From NCBI RefSeq assembly GCF_014650995.1, contig NZ_BMWA01000004.1:315612-379611 (forward strand): a stretch of DNA of 64,000 bases. Reading direction: 5' to 3'. Both the position numbers and the translations under genes were made by a program. The notes below the pieces were generated by a model. That model was not told the DNA's origin. It saw only the letters and a list, made by a program, of their open reading frames with translations, and searched no databases. This DNA comes from Streptomyces viridiviolaceus (lineage in GTDB: Bacteria; Actinomycetota; Actinomycetes; Streptomycetales; Streptomycetaceae). This document shows positions 35,074 to 43,102 of the stretch, piece after piece (position 1 is the first letter of the stretch; every line of letters starts with the position of its first letter).

Positions 35074-35394
35074 ACGCCACCTCCTGAGGCCGCAGGGGGA
35101 GCGGGCCCTGCTTCCGGAGTACCGAGCGAATGTGACGCCGTCAAGACCGCGAGAAGCGCGCTGACGGCTTCGAGGGGGGAACGCGAGGGTGCCGGCCGCC
35201 GGGCCCCGAGGCCGCGGGACGCGAGGAAGGGCCCCTTCGCCTCGCCGGCGAAAGAGCCCTTCACGTGCGGCCCTGACGGGATGTGCCGTGCCCGATGGCG
35301 GCTGCGCCGCGGGTGGGGCCTCCGCCTCGTCGCGGCGGAGGTGACACAACGCTGAAGGGCCCGCTGCGAACATCGCTGCGGGCCCTTCATGATG
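35074..35394. other. Structured gene-free gap between DUF6274 gene and tRNA-Asp
   Basis: No gene is visible in 321 nt. Hairpins are dense: a nested GAAGGG/CCCTTC plus TTCGCC/GGCGAA structure (35226-35262), CCTCCGCC/GGCGGAGG (about 35325-35342), and an 11-bp stem GAAGGGCCCGC/GCGGGCCCTTC (35354-35364 with 35378-35388) that is the probable terminator of the minus-strand tRNA-Asp. Confidence 0.5.
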
Positions 35395-35469
35395 CGGTCC
35401 TGACGGGATTTGAACCCGCGGCCTCCACCTTGACAGGGTGGCGAGCACTCCAAACTGCTCCACAGGACC
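35395..35469 (-). tRNA. tRNA-Asp(GTC), copy 1
   Basis: Minus-strand acceptor GGTCCTG pairs with CAGGACC. The anticodon loop CTGTCAA gives GTC, the T-loop is TTCAAAT and the discriminator is G. Length 75 nt. Identical to 39801-39875. Confidence 0.96.
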
Positions 35470-35562
35470 AGGTTTTGCGGCGCTTTCCGTGCGGTGCGCT
35501 GCGAGAAGAGACTGTACAGGAGGGCGGGCCCCGGGTCGAACTCACCCTCCGTACAGGAACCG

Positions 35563-38500
35563 TCACGGCGCCAGCGCGTCGATCGCCTTCACGATCCGCT
35601 TGTCCGACACGGGGTACGCCGTGCCCAGCGCGTGGGCGAAGTAGCTGACCCGCAGCTCCTCGATCATCCAGCGGACGTCCAGGACCTGCTGGGGCACCGG
35701 CCGGCCCTGCGGCATCTGCTCCAGCAGCCACGCGTACTCGTCCCGCATCTCGTGGACCTTCTCCATCCGGGTCGTGTCCCGCTGGACGTTGGTCGGCATC
35801 TGCTGCAGGCGGCGGTCCGCGGCGACCAGATAGCGCATCAGGTCGGGCAGCCGCTTGATGCCCGCCGCCGTCACGAAGCCGGGCTTCACCAGGCCGTCCA
35901 GCTGCGCCCGTACGTCCTGGAGGTTCGGGAGCAGCGCGGGGCTGCGGACGGCCTTCAGACGGCGCTCACACGCCTGCCAGGCGGCCAGCACCTGCTGCAC
36001 CTGGCCCACCGTGCGGACCGTCGTGTCGACGATCTCGGCGCGCACCTTGTCGTACAGCTTCCGGTACGACTCCTCGTCCCACGCCGGGCCGCCGAAGTCC
36101 GCGATCAGCTTGTCCGCCGCCGCCATCGCGCAGTCGTCGAAGAGGGCCTGCACGGAACCGTGCGGGTTCGCGGACAGGCCGAGCTTCTGCTGGTTGGACA
36201 GCTTTTCGGACGCGAACTTCGCGGGATTGACCGGGATGTTGCGCAGGATCAGCCGGCGCGTGCCCTTCCACATCGCCTCCGCCTGCTCGGCCTCGGTGTC
36301 GAAGAGGCGCACCGAGACCGTGTTCTTCGCCGGCCCGTCGTCGACCAGTGCCGGGTACGCCTTCACCGGCTGGCCGGCCCGGCGGGTCTCGAAGACGCGG
36401 GTGAGCGTGCCGATCGTCCAGTCGGTCAGGCCGGTGCGCTCCAGGGACTCGCCGCCGCTGCGCTCGGCGGTGGCCGCGGCGGCCTGGGAGAGGGCCTTGC
36501 GCGCCTTCGGCTTGAGCTTGAGCTTCAGGGCCTCCAGGTCCTTGTCCTCGGCCAGCTTGCGGCGCCGCTCGTCGATGATCCGGAAGGTGATCTTCAGATG
36601 GTCGGGGACCTTGGACCAGTCGAAGTCCTCGGCCTCGAACGGCACCCCCACCATGCGCTTCAGCTCCCGCGCCATGGTGACCGTCAGCGGCTCCTGGAGC
36701 GGGACGGCCCGGTCCAGGAACGCCTTCGCGTAGTTCGGGGCGGGGACGTAGTTGCGGCGGATCGGCTTGGGCAGGGAGCGGATCAGCTCCGTGACGACCT
36801 CCTCCCTCAGACCCGGGATCTGCCAGTCGAAGCCCTCGTCCGTGACCTGGTTGAGCACCTGCAGCGGGATGTGGACGGTGACGCCGTCCGCGTCCGCACC
36901 CGGCTCGAACTGGTACGTGACACGGAACTTCAGCCGTCCCTGGCGCCAGGAGTCGGGATAGTCGTCCTTGGTGACCGCGCCCGCCTTCTCGTTGATGAGC
37001 ATCTCGCGCTCGAAGTCGAGGAAGTCGGGCTGCTCGTGGCGCTTGCGCTTCCACCACGAGTCGAAATGGGCGCCCGAGACGACGTGTTCGGGGACCCGCT
37101 GGTCGTAGAAGTCGAAGAGCGTCTCGTCGTCGACGAGGATGTCCCGGCGCCGCGCGCGGTGCTCCAGCTCCTCGACCTCGGTCAGGAGCCGGCGGTTGTC
37201 CGCGAAGAACTTGTGGTGCGTGCGCCAGTCGCCCTCGACGAGGGCGTTGCGGATGAACAGGTCACGGCTGGTCTCCGGATCGATCCGACCGTAGTTGACC
37301 TTGCGCTGGGCGACGATCGGTACGCCGTACAGCGTGACCTTCTCGTACGCCATCACGGCCGCCTGGTCCTTCTCCCAGTGCGGTTCGCTGTAGGTGCGCT
37401 TGAGGAGGTGCCCCGCGAGCGGCTCGACCCATTCGGGCTCGATCTTCGCGTTGACGCGTGCCCAGAGGCGGGAGGTCTCGACGAGTTCTGCGGACATCAC
37501 GAAGCGCGGGGGCTTCTTGAAGAGCGCGGAGCCGGGGAAGATCGCGAACTTGGCGTTGCGGGCACCCAGGTACTCGTTCTTCGCGCCCTCCTTGACGTCC
37601 TTCATGCCCACGTGGGACAGCAGGCCGGCCAGGAGCGAGATGTGGATGCGGTCGCCGGGGGCGTCCTGGTCGTTGAGGTGGATTCCCATCTGCTTCGCGA
37701 CCGTGCGGAGCTGGAGGTAGATGTCCTGCCATTCGCGGATGCGCAGGAAGTTGAGGTACTCCTGCTTGCACATGCGGCGGAAGGACGACGAACCGCGTTC
37801 CTTCTGCTGCTCGCGGACGTACCGCCAGAGGTTGAGGTAGGCGAGGAAGTCGCTGGTCTCGTCCTTGAAGCGGGCGTGCTGCTGGTCCGCCTGGGCCTGC
37901 TTCTCCGACGGGCGTTCGCGCGGGTCCTGGATGGACAGCGCGGCGGCTATCACCATGACCTCGCGGACGCAGCCGTTCCTGTCGGCCTCCAGGACCATGC
38001 GGGCCAGGCGGGGGTCGACCGGGAGCTGGGCGAGCTTCCGGCCCGTCTCCGTGAGCCGCTTGCGGGGGTCCTTCTGGGCGGGGTCGAGGGCGCCGAGCTC
38101 CTGGAGGAGCTGGACGCCGTCGCGGATGTTGCGGTGGTCCGGCGGGTCGATGAACGGGAACTTCTCGATGTCGCCGAGGCCGGCCGCGGTCATCTGCAGG
38201 ATGACGGAGGCGAGGTTCGTCCGCAGGATCTCGGCGTCGGTGAACTCCGGCCGGGCGTTGAAGTCGTCCTCGGAGTACAGCCGGATGCAGATGCCGTCCG
38301 ATGTACGTCCGCAGCGGCCCTTGCGCTGGTTGGCGCTGGCCTGGGAGATCGGCTCGATCGGCAGGCGCTGGACCTTGGTGCGGTGGCTGTACCGGGAGAT
38401 CCGGGCGAAGCCGGGGTCGATGACGTACTTGATGCCCGGGACGGTCAGGGAGGTCTCGGCGACGTTGGTCGCCAGAACGATCCTGCGGCCGGTGTGCTGC

Positions 38501-39516
38501 TGGAAGACGCGGTGCTGTTCCGCGTGGGACAGCCGGGCGTAGAGGGGAAGGATCTCCGTGAACCGGTACTTCTTCTTCTCCAGTGCGTCTGCCGTGTCGC
38601 GGATCTCCCGCTCACCGGAGAGGAAGACGAGGATGTCGCCCTTGCCCTCGCCCATCAGCTCCTCGACGGCATCCGTGATCGCGGTGATCTGGTCCCGGTC
38701 GGCGTCGTCGCCGTCCTCTTCGAGGAGCGGGCGGTAGCGGACCTCGACGGGGTACGTGCGCCCGCTGACCTCGATGATCGGGGCGTCGCCGAAGTGCCGG
38801 GAGAAGCGCTCGGGGTCGATGGTCGCCGAGGTAATGACGACCTTGAGGTCCGGACGCTTCGGCAGCAGCTGGGCGAGGTAGCCCAGCAGGAAGTCGATGT
38901 TGAGGGACCGTTCGTGCGCCTCGTCGATGATGATCGTGTCGTAGGCGCGCAGCTCGCGGTCGGTCTGGATCTCGGCGAGCAGGATGCCGTCGGTCATCAG
39001 CTTGATGAACGTGGCGTCCGGGTCGACCTGGTCGGTGAAGCGCACCTTCCAGCCGACGGTCTCGCCGAGCGGGGTGTTCAGCTCCTCCGCCACGCGCTCG
39101 GCGACGGTGCGGGCGGCGATCCTCCGTGGCTGCGTGTGCCCGATCATGCCGCGGACGCCACGGCCGAGCTCGACGCAGATCTTCGGGATCTGGGTGGTCT
39201 TTCCGGAGCCCGTCTCACCGGCGACGATGACGACCTGGTGATCACGGATGGCCTCCGCGATCGCGTCCTTCTTCTGGCTGACGGGCAGCTGCTCGGGGTA
39301 GGTGACGGCGGGCACACGGGCCCGGCGCGCGTCGAGGCGCTGCTCGGCCTTGGCGACCTCCGCCTCGATCTCGGCGAGGACGGCGGCACGGGCCTCCGGC
39401 TTGCGGATCTTGCGCGCACCTTCGAGCCGGCGCCCGAGCCGGTGCGCGTCGCGCAGGGACAGCTCGGTCAGCCGGGGGGCGAGGGTGCCGAGGGCGGGGG
39501 CGGGGTGCGTAGACAT
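35563..39516 (-). CDS. hrpA: ATP-dependent RNA helicase HrpA (DEAH box)
   Basis: A 1317-aa DEAH/RHA helicase. Walker A GETGSGKTT near residue 95, TQPRRIAA (motif Ia), DEAH near 190, SATID, the second RecA domain with VLATNVAETSLTVPGIKYVIDPG and the QRKGRCGRTSDGICIRLY motif VI, then winged-helix, HA2 and OB domains and a long C-terminal DUF3418 region (about 720-1317), as in full-length HrpA. It acts on structured mRNA and stalled ribosomes. It is flanked by two identical tRNA-Asp genes. The antisense strand is open throughout, which is only a codon-bias artefact. Confidence 0.97.
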   Translation of the reverse strand: MSTHPAPALGTLAPRLTELSLRDAHRLGRRLEGARKIRKPEARAAVLAEIEAEVAKAEQRLDARRARVPAVTYPEQLPVSQKKDAIAEAIRDHQVVIVAGETGSGKTTQIPKICVELGRGVRGMIGHTQPRRIAARTVAERVAEELNTPLGETVGWKVRFTDQVDPDATFIKLMTDGILLAEIQTDRELRAYDTIIIDEAHERSLNIDFLLGYLAQLLPKRPDLKVVITSATIDPERFSRHFGDAPIIEVSGRTYPVEVRYRPLLEEDGDDADRDQITAITDAVEELMGEGKGDILVFLSGEREIRDTADALEKKKYRFTEILPLYARLSHAEQHRVFQQHTGRRIVLATNVAETSLTVPGIKYVIDPGFARISRYSHRTKVQRLPIEPISQASANQRKGRCGRTSDGICIRLYSEDDFNARPEFTDAEILRTNLASVILQMTAAGLGDIEKFPFIDPPDHRNIRDGVQLLQELGALDPAQKDPRKRLTETGRKLAQLPVDPRLARMVLEADRNGCVREVMVIAAALSIQDPRERPSEKQAQADQQHARFKDETSDFLAYLNLWRYVREQQKERGSSSFRRMCKQEYLNFLRIREWQDIYLQLRTVAKQMGIHLNDQDAPGDRIHISLLAGLLSHVGMKDVKEGAKNEYLGARNAKFAIFPGSALFKKPPRFVMSAELVETSRLWARVNAKIEPEWVEPLAGHLLKRTYSEPHWEKDQAAVMAYEKVTLYGVPIVAQRKVNYGRIDPETSRDLFIRNALVEGDWRTHHKFFADNRRLLTEVEELEHRARRRDILVDDETLFDFYDQRVPEHVVSGAHFDSWWKRKRHEQPDFLDFEREMLINEKAGAVTKDDYPDSWRQGRLKFRVTYQFEPGADADGVTVHIPLQVLNQVTDEGFDWQIPGLREEVVTELIRSLPKPIRRNYVPAPNYAKAFLDRAVPLQEPLTVTMARELKRMVGVPFEAEDFDWSKVPDHLKITFRIIDERRRKLAEDKDLEALKLKLKPKARKALSQAAAATAERSGGESLERTGLTDWTIGTLTRVFETRRAGQPVKAYPALVDDGPAKNTVSVRLFDTEAEQAEAMWKGTRRLILRNIPVNPAKFASEKLSNQQKLGLSANPHGSVQALFDDCAMAAADKLIADFGGPAWDEESYRKLYDKVRAEIVDTTVRTVGQVQQVLAAWQACERRLKAVRSPALLPNLQDVRAQLDGLVKPGFVTAAGIKRLPDLMRYLVAADRRLQQMPTNVQRDTTRMEKVHEMRDEYAWLLEQMPQGRPVPQQVLDVRWMIEELRVSYFAHALGTAYPVSDKRIVKAIDALAP

Positions 39517-39669
39517 ACGGGACCCAGGATCTCATCCCCGCGAAATTCGTGGCGAACGATTTGTGCCCGGTGGCCGCGAAGTGACCCGGACGCGTGCCCG
39601 CCGACGCGATCGCCGGTCCATCTGCCCGAGCTCGCGAGCACCCGGGGCGCGGGCGGCCCGGCAACACAG

Positions 39670-39698
39670 AACCCCCGCCGATGATCTCGACGGGGGTT
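39670..39698 (-). terminator. Terminator of the tRNA-Glu/Asp/Phe cluster
   Basis: AACCCCCG (39670-39677) pairs with CGGGGGTT (39691-39698), immediately beyond the 3' end of tRNA-Phe on the minus strand. Confidence 0.7.
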
Positions 39699-39702
39699 GT
39701 TG

Positions 39703-39776
39703 TGGCTGGGGCCGGGGTCGAACCGGCGACCTTCCGCTTTTCAGGCGGACGCTCGTACCAACTGAGCTACCCAGCC
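39703..39776 (-). tRNA. tRNA-Phe(GAA)
   Basis: Minus-strand acceptor GGCTGGG pairs with CCCAGCC. The anticodon stem TCCGC/GCGGA holds CTGAAAA (anticodon GAA), and the T-loop is TTCGACC. Discriminator A, 74 nt. Last of three tRNAs transcribed Glu-Asp-Phe. Confidence 0.96.
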
Positions 39777-39800
39777 ACGAGGTTTCACGTGAAACCTCAG

Positions 39801-39875
39801 CGGTCCTGACGGGATTTGAACCCGCGGCCTCCACCTTGACAGGGTGGCGAGCACTCCAAACTGCTCCACAGGACC
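39801..39875 (-). tRNA. tRNA-Asp(GTC), copy 2
   Basis: Identical over 75 nt to 35395-35469 and on the same strand, 4.4 kb away. It lies 24 nt before tRNA-Phe and 49 nt after tRNA-Glu in transcription order. The spacer contains a TTTCACGTGAAA palindrome (39783-39794). Confidence 0.96.
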
Positions 39876-39924
39876 ATGTGGATGTGTGCGAACCGGCGAA
39901 CCAAGTGTCGCACACCGTACTGCG

Positions 39925-39997
39925 TGCCCCCAACGGGATTCGAACCCGTGCTACCGCCTTGAAAGGGCGGCGTCCTAGGCCGCTAGACGATGAGGGC
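39925..39997 (-). tRNA. tRNA-Glu(TTC)
   Basis: Minus-strand acceptor GCCCTCA pairs with TGGGGGC (one wobble). The anticodon loop CTTTCAA gives TTC, and the T-loop is TTCGAAT. Discriminator A, 73 nt. First of the three-tRNA cluster. Confidence 0.96.
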
Positions 39998-40077
39998 TAT
40001 CGGCCCGCCTGGGCGCTTCTCAGCGCGTCGGGGACGTGAGAAGCATATGGGATGGCGGGAGGTATCGCCAAAACGGT

Positions 40078-41694
40078 TTACGGAGTGGTCGGTGCCGGAC
40101 TGGGAGACGGGCTGCCCGGAGACGGGGTGCCGTCCGCCGGTGAGGGGCTCCCGCTCGTGGGCGACGGGGTCGCGCCCGGCTGGTTCTCCCTGGGCAGATG
40201 GCGGCTGACCTCGGCCGTCGTCAGGCCCAGGCCGCCGAGCTCGATCTGGTCCCAGGCCTGCAGCCGGCGGGTGTCCCGGTCGAAGTAGAGGATCGACGCC
40301 TGGATCGGGTCGGGGTACTTGCCCTCGACGGCGCGCAGGCCGCTGCCGCCCGTGGAGCCCTCGATGCGCAGGCGCGTGCCGTACTTCATGACCTTCATGT
40401 CCTCGTGATGGACGTGCCCGGCCAGCACCAGCGGCACCTCGCCGTCCACCTCGCGGGCCGCCGACGGCTCGTGGGCGATGGCGACGTCCACCGGAGTGCC
40501 GGCCGCGCGCTGGTCGCGCAGGGCCGAGGCGAGGCGGGCGCCGGCCAGTTCCTGGGACGCCTCCGCCCCGGGCTTCCTGGCGCGGTCCGGGGTGAACTGA
40601 GGGTCGCCGATGCCCGCGAACCGCAGGCCGGCGACCGTGCGGGCCCGGCCGTCGTCCAGGACGTGCACGTTCTTCAGCCCTCCCAGATAGCGCTGGGTGA
40701 TCAGCGAGTCGTGGTTGCCCCGCACCCAGACGTACGGCGCGCCGAGGTCCTCGATCGGGTCCAGGAAGCCGTTCTCGGCGGCCGTGCCGTGGTCCATGGT
40801 GTCGCCGGAGTCGACGATCACGTTCACCTTGTACTGCTCCACCAGCGAGGCGATGATCTTCCAGCTCGCGGGGTTGAGGTGGATGTCCGACACGTGCAGG
40901 ACGCGGATCGTGGTCGGGTCCGGCTGGTAGGCGGGGAGCGTGGAGGTGACGTCGTACAGCTTGGTCACGTTCGTCACCAGGCGGGCCAGCTCCTTCTGGT
41001 AGACGTCGAACTCGGTGACGATGCTGCGCGCGTCGCCCACCAGGGAGGGCGCGGAGGAGAGCAGGCCGGAGAACCTCGGCTCCAGGACCGAGTCCGGGTT
41101 CCAGGTGGCGTACGCGGTTCCCCCGGAGGCGACCAGAAGGGTGAAGGCCAGCCCGCCGGCCGCGAGGGCGCGGCGCGGGCGGCGGTAGACGGCGAGGCCC
41201 AGGGCGGTGGCACCGGCGACGACGGCGACGCAGGAGCGGACGGCGAGGTCGAGCGTGCCGTGCTCGACGTCCCGCGCGACCTCGTCCTGAAGGCCGGACA
41301 GCCGCTCCGGGTGATCGACCAGGGCCTGTGCGCGGTCCGGGTCGAGCTGGTCGACGTTGACGTCCAGGCGGACCGGGGCGACGTGGCTGTCGAGCTGGAG
41401 GGCGCCCAGTGGGGAGATGTTGATCTTCGTGCCGCCGGTGAAGGACGGACGCAGGGTCATCGTGGTGTTCATCGGCCCGACCGGGACCCGTACGTTGCCC
41501 ACGATCAGCAGCCCCAGCCAGGCCCCGACCAGGACGACGGCCACGAGACCGAGGGCGCGGGTCCACGGGCGGGGCCGGCGGCCGAGTTCCACGGCCGTGG
41601 GTGCCGGGCGGGTGCGTCGGCGGCGGACGAGGGCGCGGGGAGCGCTCCGGGCTCGGTGGAGGGCGTGCAGGACTGCGGCGGGGACGCGGGCCAT
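40078..41694 (-). CDS. Membrane-anchored metallophosphoesterase
   Basis: A 538-aa calcineurin-like phosphoesterase. Two or three TM segments in the first 220 residues precede the catalytic domain: VLHVSDIHLNP (D-x-H, about residue 260), DSGDTMDHG (GD.), VRGNHDS (GNHD), and GHVHH near residue 425. All metal ligands are present. The C-terminus is a Pro/Ser/Thr-rich tail (PSPTSGSPSP...). The start is ATG 41694 with no strong ribosome site. The substrate (nucleotide, lipid or polyprenyl phosphate) is unknown. Its catalytic half may face the cell exterior, depending on TM count. Confidence 0.85.
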   Translation of the reverse strand: MARVPAAVLHALHRARSAPRALVRRRRTRPAPTAVELGRRPRPWTRALGLVAVVLVGAWLGLLIVGNVRVPVGPMNTTMTLRPSFTGGTKINISPLGALQLDSHVAPVRLDVNVDQLDPDRAQALVDHPERLSGLQDEVARDVEHGTLDLAVRSCVAVVAGATALGLAVYRRPRRALAAGGLAFTLLVASGGTAYATWNPDSVLEPRFSGLLSSAPSLVGDARSIVTEFDVYQKELARLVTNVTKLYDVTSTLPAYQPDPTTIRVLHVSDIHLNPASWKIIASLVEQYKVNVIVDSGDTMDHGTAAENGFLDPIEDLGAPYVWVRGNHDSLITQRYLGGLKNVHVLDDGRARTVAGLRFAGIGDPQFTPDRARKPGAEASQELAGARLASALRDQRAAGTPVDVAIAHEPSAAREVDGEVPLVLAGHVHHEDMKVMKYGTRLRIEGSTGGSGLRAVEGKYPDPIQASILYFDRDTRRLQAWDQIELGGLGLTTAEVSRHLPRENQPGATPSPTSGSPSPADGTPSPGSPSPSPAPTTP

Positions 41695-41778
41695 TGGTCC
41701 CGTATGCCCAAGTCCCCGGCTGGATATGCGGCGGGTGTACGGCTCTCGTCCGGCTGTGTCGTACCCGACAATGGGCCT

Positions 41779-42129
41779 GTGCTGGAGATGACGCGCGAGG
41801 AGTTCGAGGAACTGGTCGCCGAGGCGCTCGACCGGATCCCGCCGGAGCTGACGCGGCTGATGGACAACGTCGCGGTGTTCGTCGAGGACGAACCGCCGAC
41901 GGACGATCCCGAGCTGCTCGGGCTGTACGAGGGGACTCCGCTGACGGAGCGCGGCGAGTGGTACGCGGGCGTGCTGCCGGACCGGATCACCATCTACCGG
42001 GGGCCGACGCTGCGGTTCTGCGAGACCCGCGAGGACGTGGTCGCGGAGACCGAGGTGACCGTGGTGCACGAGATCGCGCACCACTTCGGCATCGACGACG
42101 CCCGCCTGCACGCCCTCGGGTACGGGTGA
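41779..42129 (+). CDS. Minimal zincin-like metallopeptidase family protein
   Basis: A 116-aa protein of the PF06262 (DUF1025) family. The zinc-binding HEIAHHFGIDD (HExxHxxGxxD) lies near residue 96, giving the catalytic Glu, two His and Asp typical of metzincin-like minigluzincins. There is no signal peptide, so it is cytoplasmic. GTG 41779 is preceded at 6 nt by GACAAT, a possible -10 for a leaderless transcript; ATG 41788 is the alternative start. Confidence 0.87.
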   Translation: MLEMTREEFEELVAEALDRIPPELTRLMDNVAVFVEDEPPTDDPELLGLYEGTPLTERGEWYAGVLPDRITIYRGPTLRFCETREDVVAETEVTVVHEIAHHFGIDDARLHALGYG

Positions 42130-42331
42130 CGCGCCGGCGGAACGGGCGACGGCGCGCAGGCACGGGCGGCGGGTGTCGCGGCGGCCGGCGCTCCGTGAGA
42201 ACGGGGCGCGTGTCCTCTTGTGGGTGACGGGAGTTGGGCACGTCGACTCCCTCCCCTCCCCAGGATGCCGAGGCGCTCGACGCGCGCGGCCGGCCGGGCA
42301 GGGGAGACCCCGATCGGAGAGGTGGCTTCCC

Positions 42332-42871
42332 GTGCGCCCCTTGTACGTACCCGTCCGCCTGGCCGCCACGGTCATGGCCGTGGCGGCCGCCGCCGGCTGC
42401 ATGAGCGTGGGCGACGACGAGTCCGGCCGGGACGCGAAGCCGTCGCACTCCGCCGGGGAGCGGGGCGGCAAGGAGGCCGGTGGAGGGTCGGCGGTGTCGG
42501 GCGACGGCGCCGGGCGCGGCGAGGTGGCCGACGGCGAGCGCCGGGACGGCAAGGGGAAGAAGGGCGAGAGGGACCGGAAGGGCGGGGGCAAGGGCAAGAA
42601 GGAACGGGACGAGTCGCCGTCCCAGGTCCCGCCGGGAAAGGCGACCGGATCCACCCCGGCGGAGGGCGGGGACGGCGAGCCGACTCCCACCCGGACGGCG
42701 GATCCGGAGCCCACCCGGACGGCGGATCCCGAGCCGACGCCGACCGAGGAGCCCCCCGCCTCCCCGACGCCGGAGCCGACGGTGGCGGAGCCGTCCTCGT
42801 CGGCGCACGAGCCGCCCGGCCCGCAGCTGGCGCAGCGGGAACCGGCCCCGGAGGCGGGTGTGCCGGTGTAG
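42332..42871 (+). CDS. Predicted lipoprotein, low complexity
   Basis: A 179-aa protein. The signal ends in the lipobox AAAGC (Cys near residue 22). The mature part is low complexity: a Gly/Lys/Asp/Glu-rich segment (about 45-100), then Pro/Thr/Glu repeats with TRTADPEPT occurring twice. No folded domain is evident, so it may be a wall-spanning tether. GTG start with GGAGAGG about 9 nt upstream. Confidence 0.7.
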   Translation: MRPLYVPVRLAATVMAVAAAAGCMSVGDDESGRDAKPSHSAGERGGKEAGGGSAVSGDGAGRGEVADGERRDGKGKKGERDRKGGGKGKKERDESPSQVPPGKATGSTPAEGGDGEPTPTRTADPEPTRTADPEPTPTEEPPASPTPEPTVAEPSSSAHEPPGPQLAQREPAPEAGVPV

Positions 42872-43102
42872 GGCCGGGGGCCGCTGAGCTGGGCTTGGAG
42901 ATCCGGTTTGCCTTTGGGGGTGGTGGGTGCGTATGGTGGTAGATCGTTTGATCCCATTTGCCCGGCGCCACCGCAGAGCGCGCCGTGTGGCGCGTACTCT
43001 CCCTTGCCGTGGTGGACCGCATCGAGGCGGTCGTATTGCGAATCGCGAATCACGGAGTTGACGGGCGCGTGCCGACGAGACTCCGGAAGGTTTCGCTTAC
43101 GC

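Noticed and set aside
35494..39684. A 1396-codon open frame on the plus strand
   Set aside because: It is the exact antisense of hrpA; high GC at third positions keeps the opposite strand free of stops.
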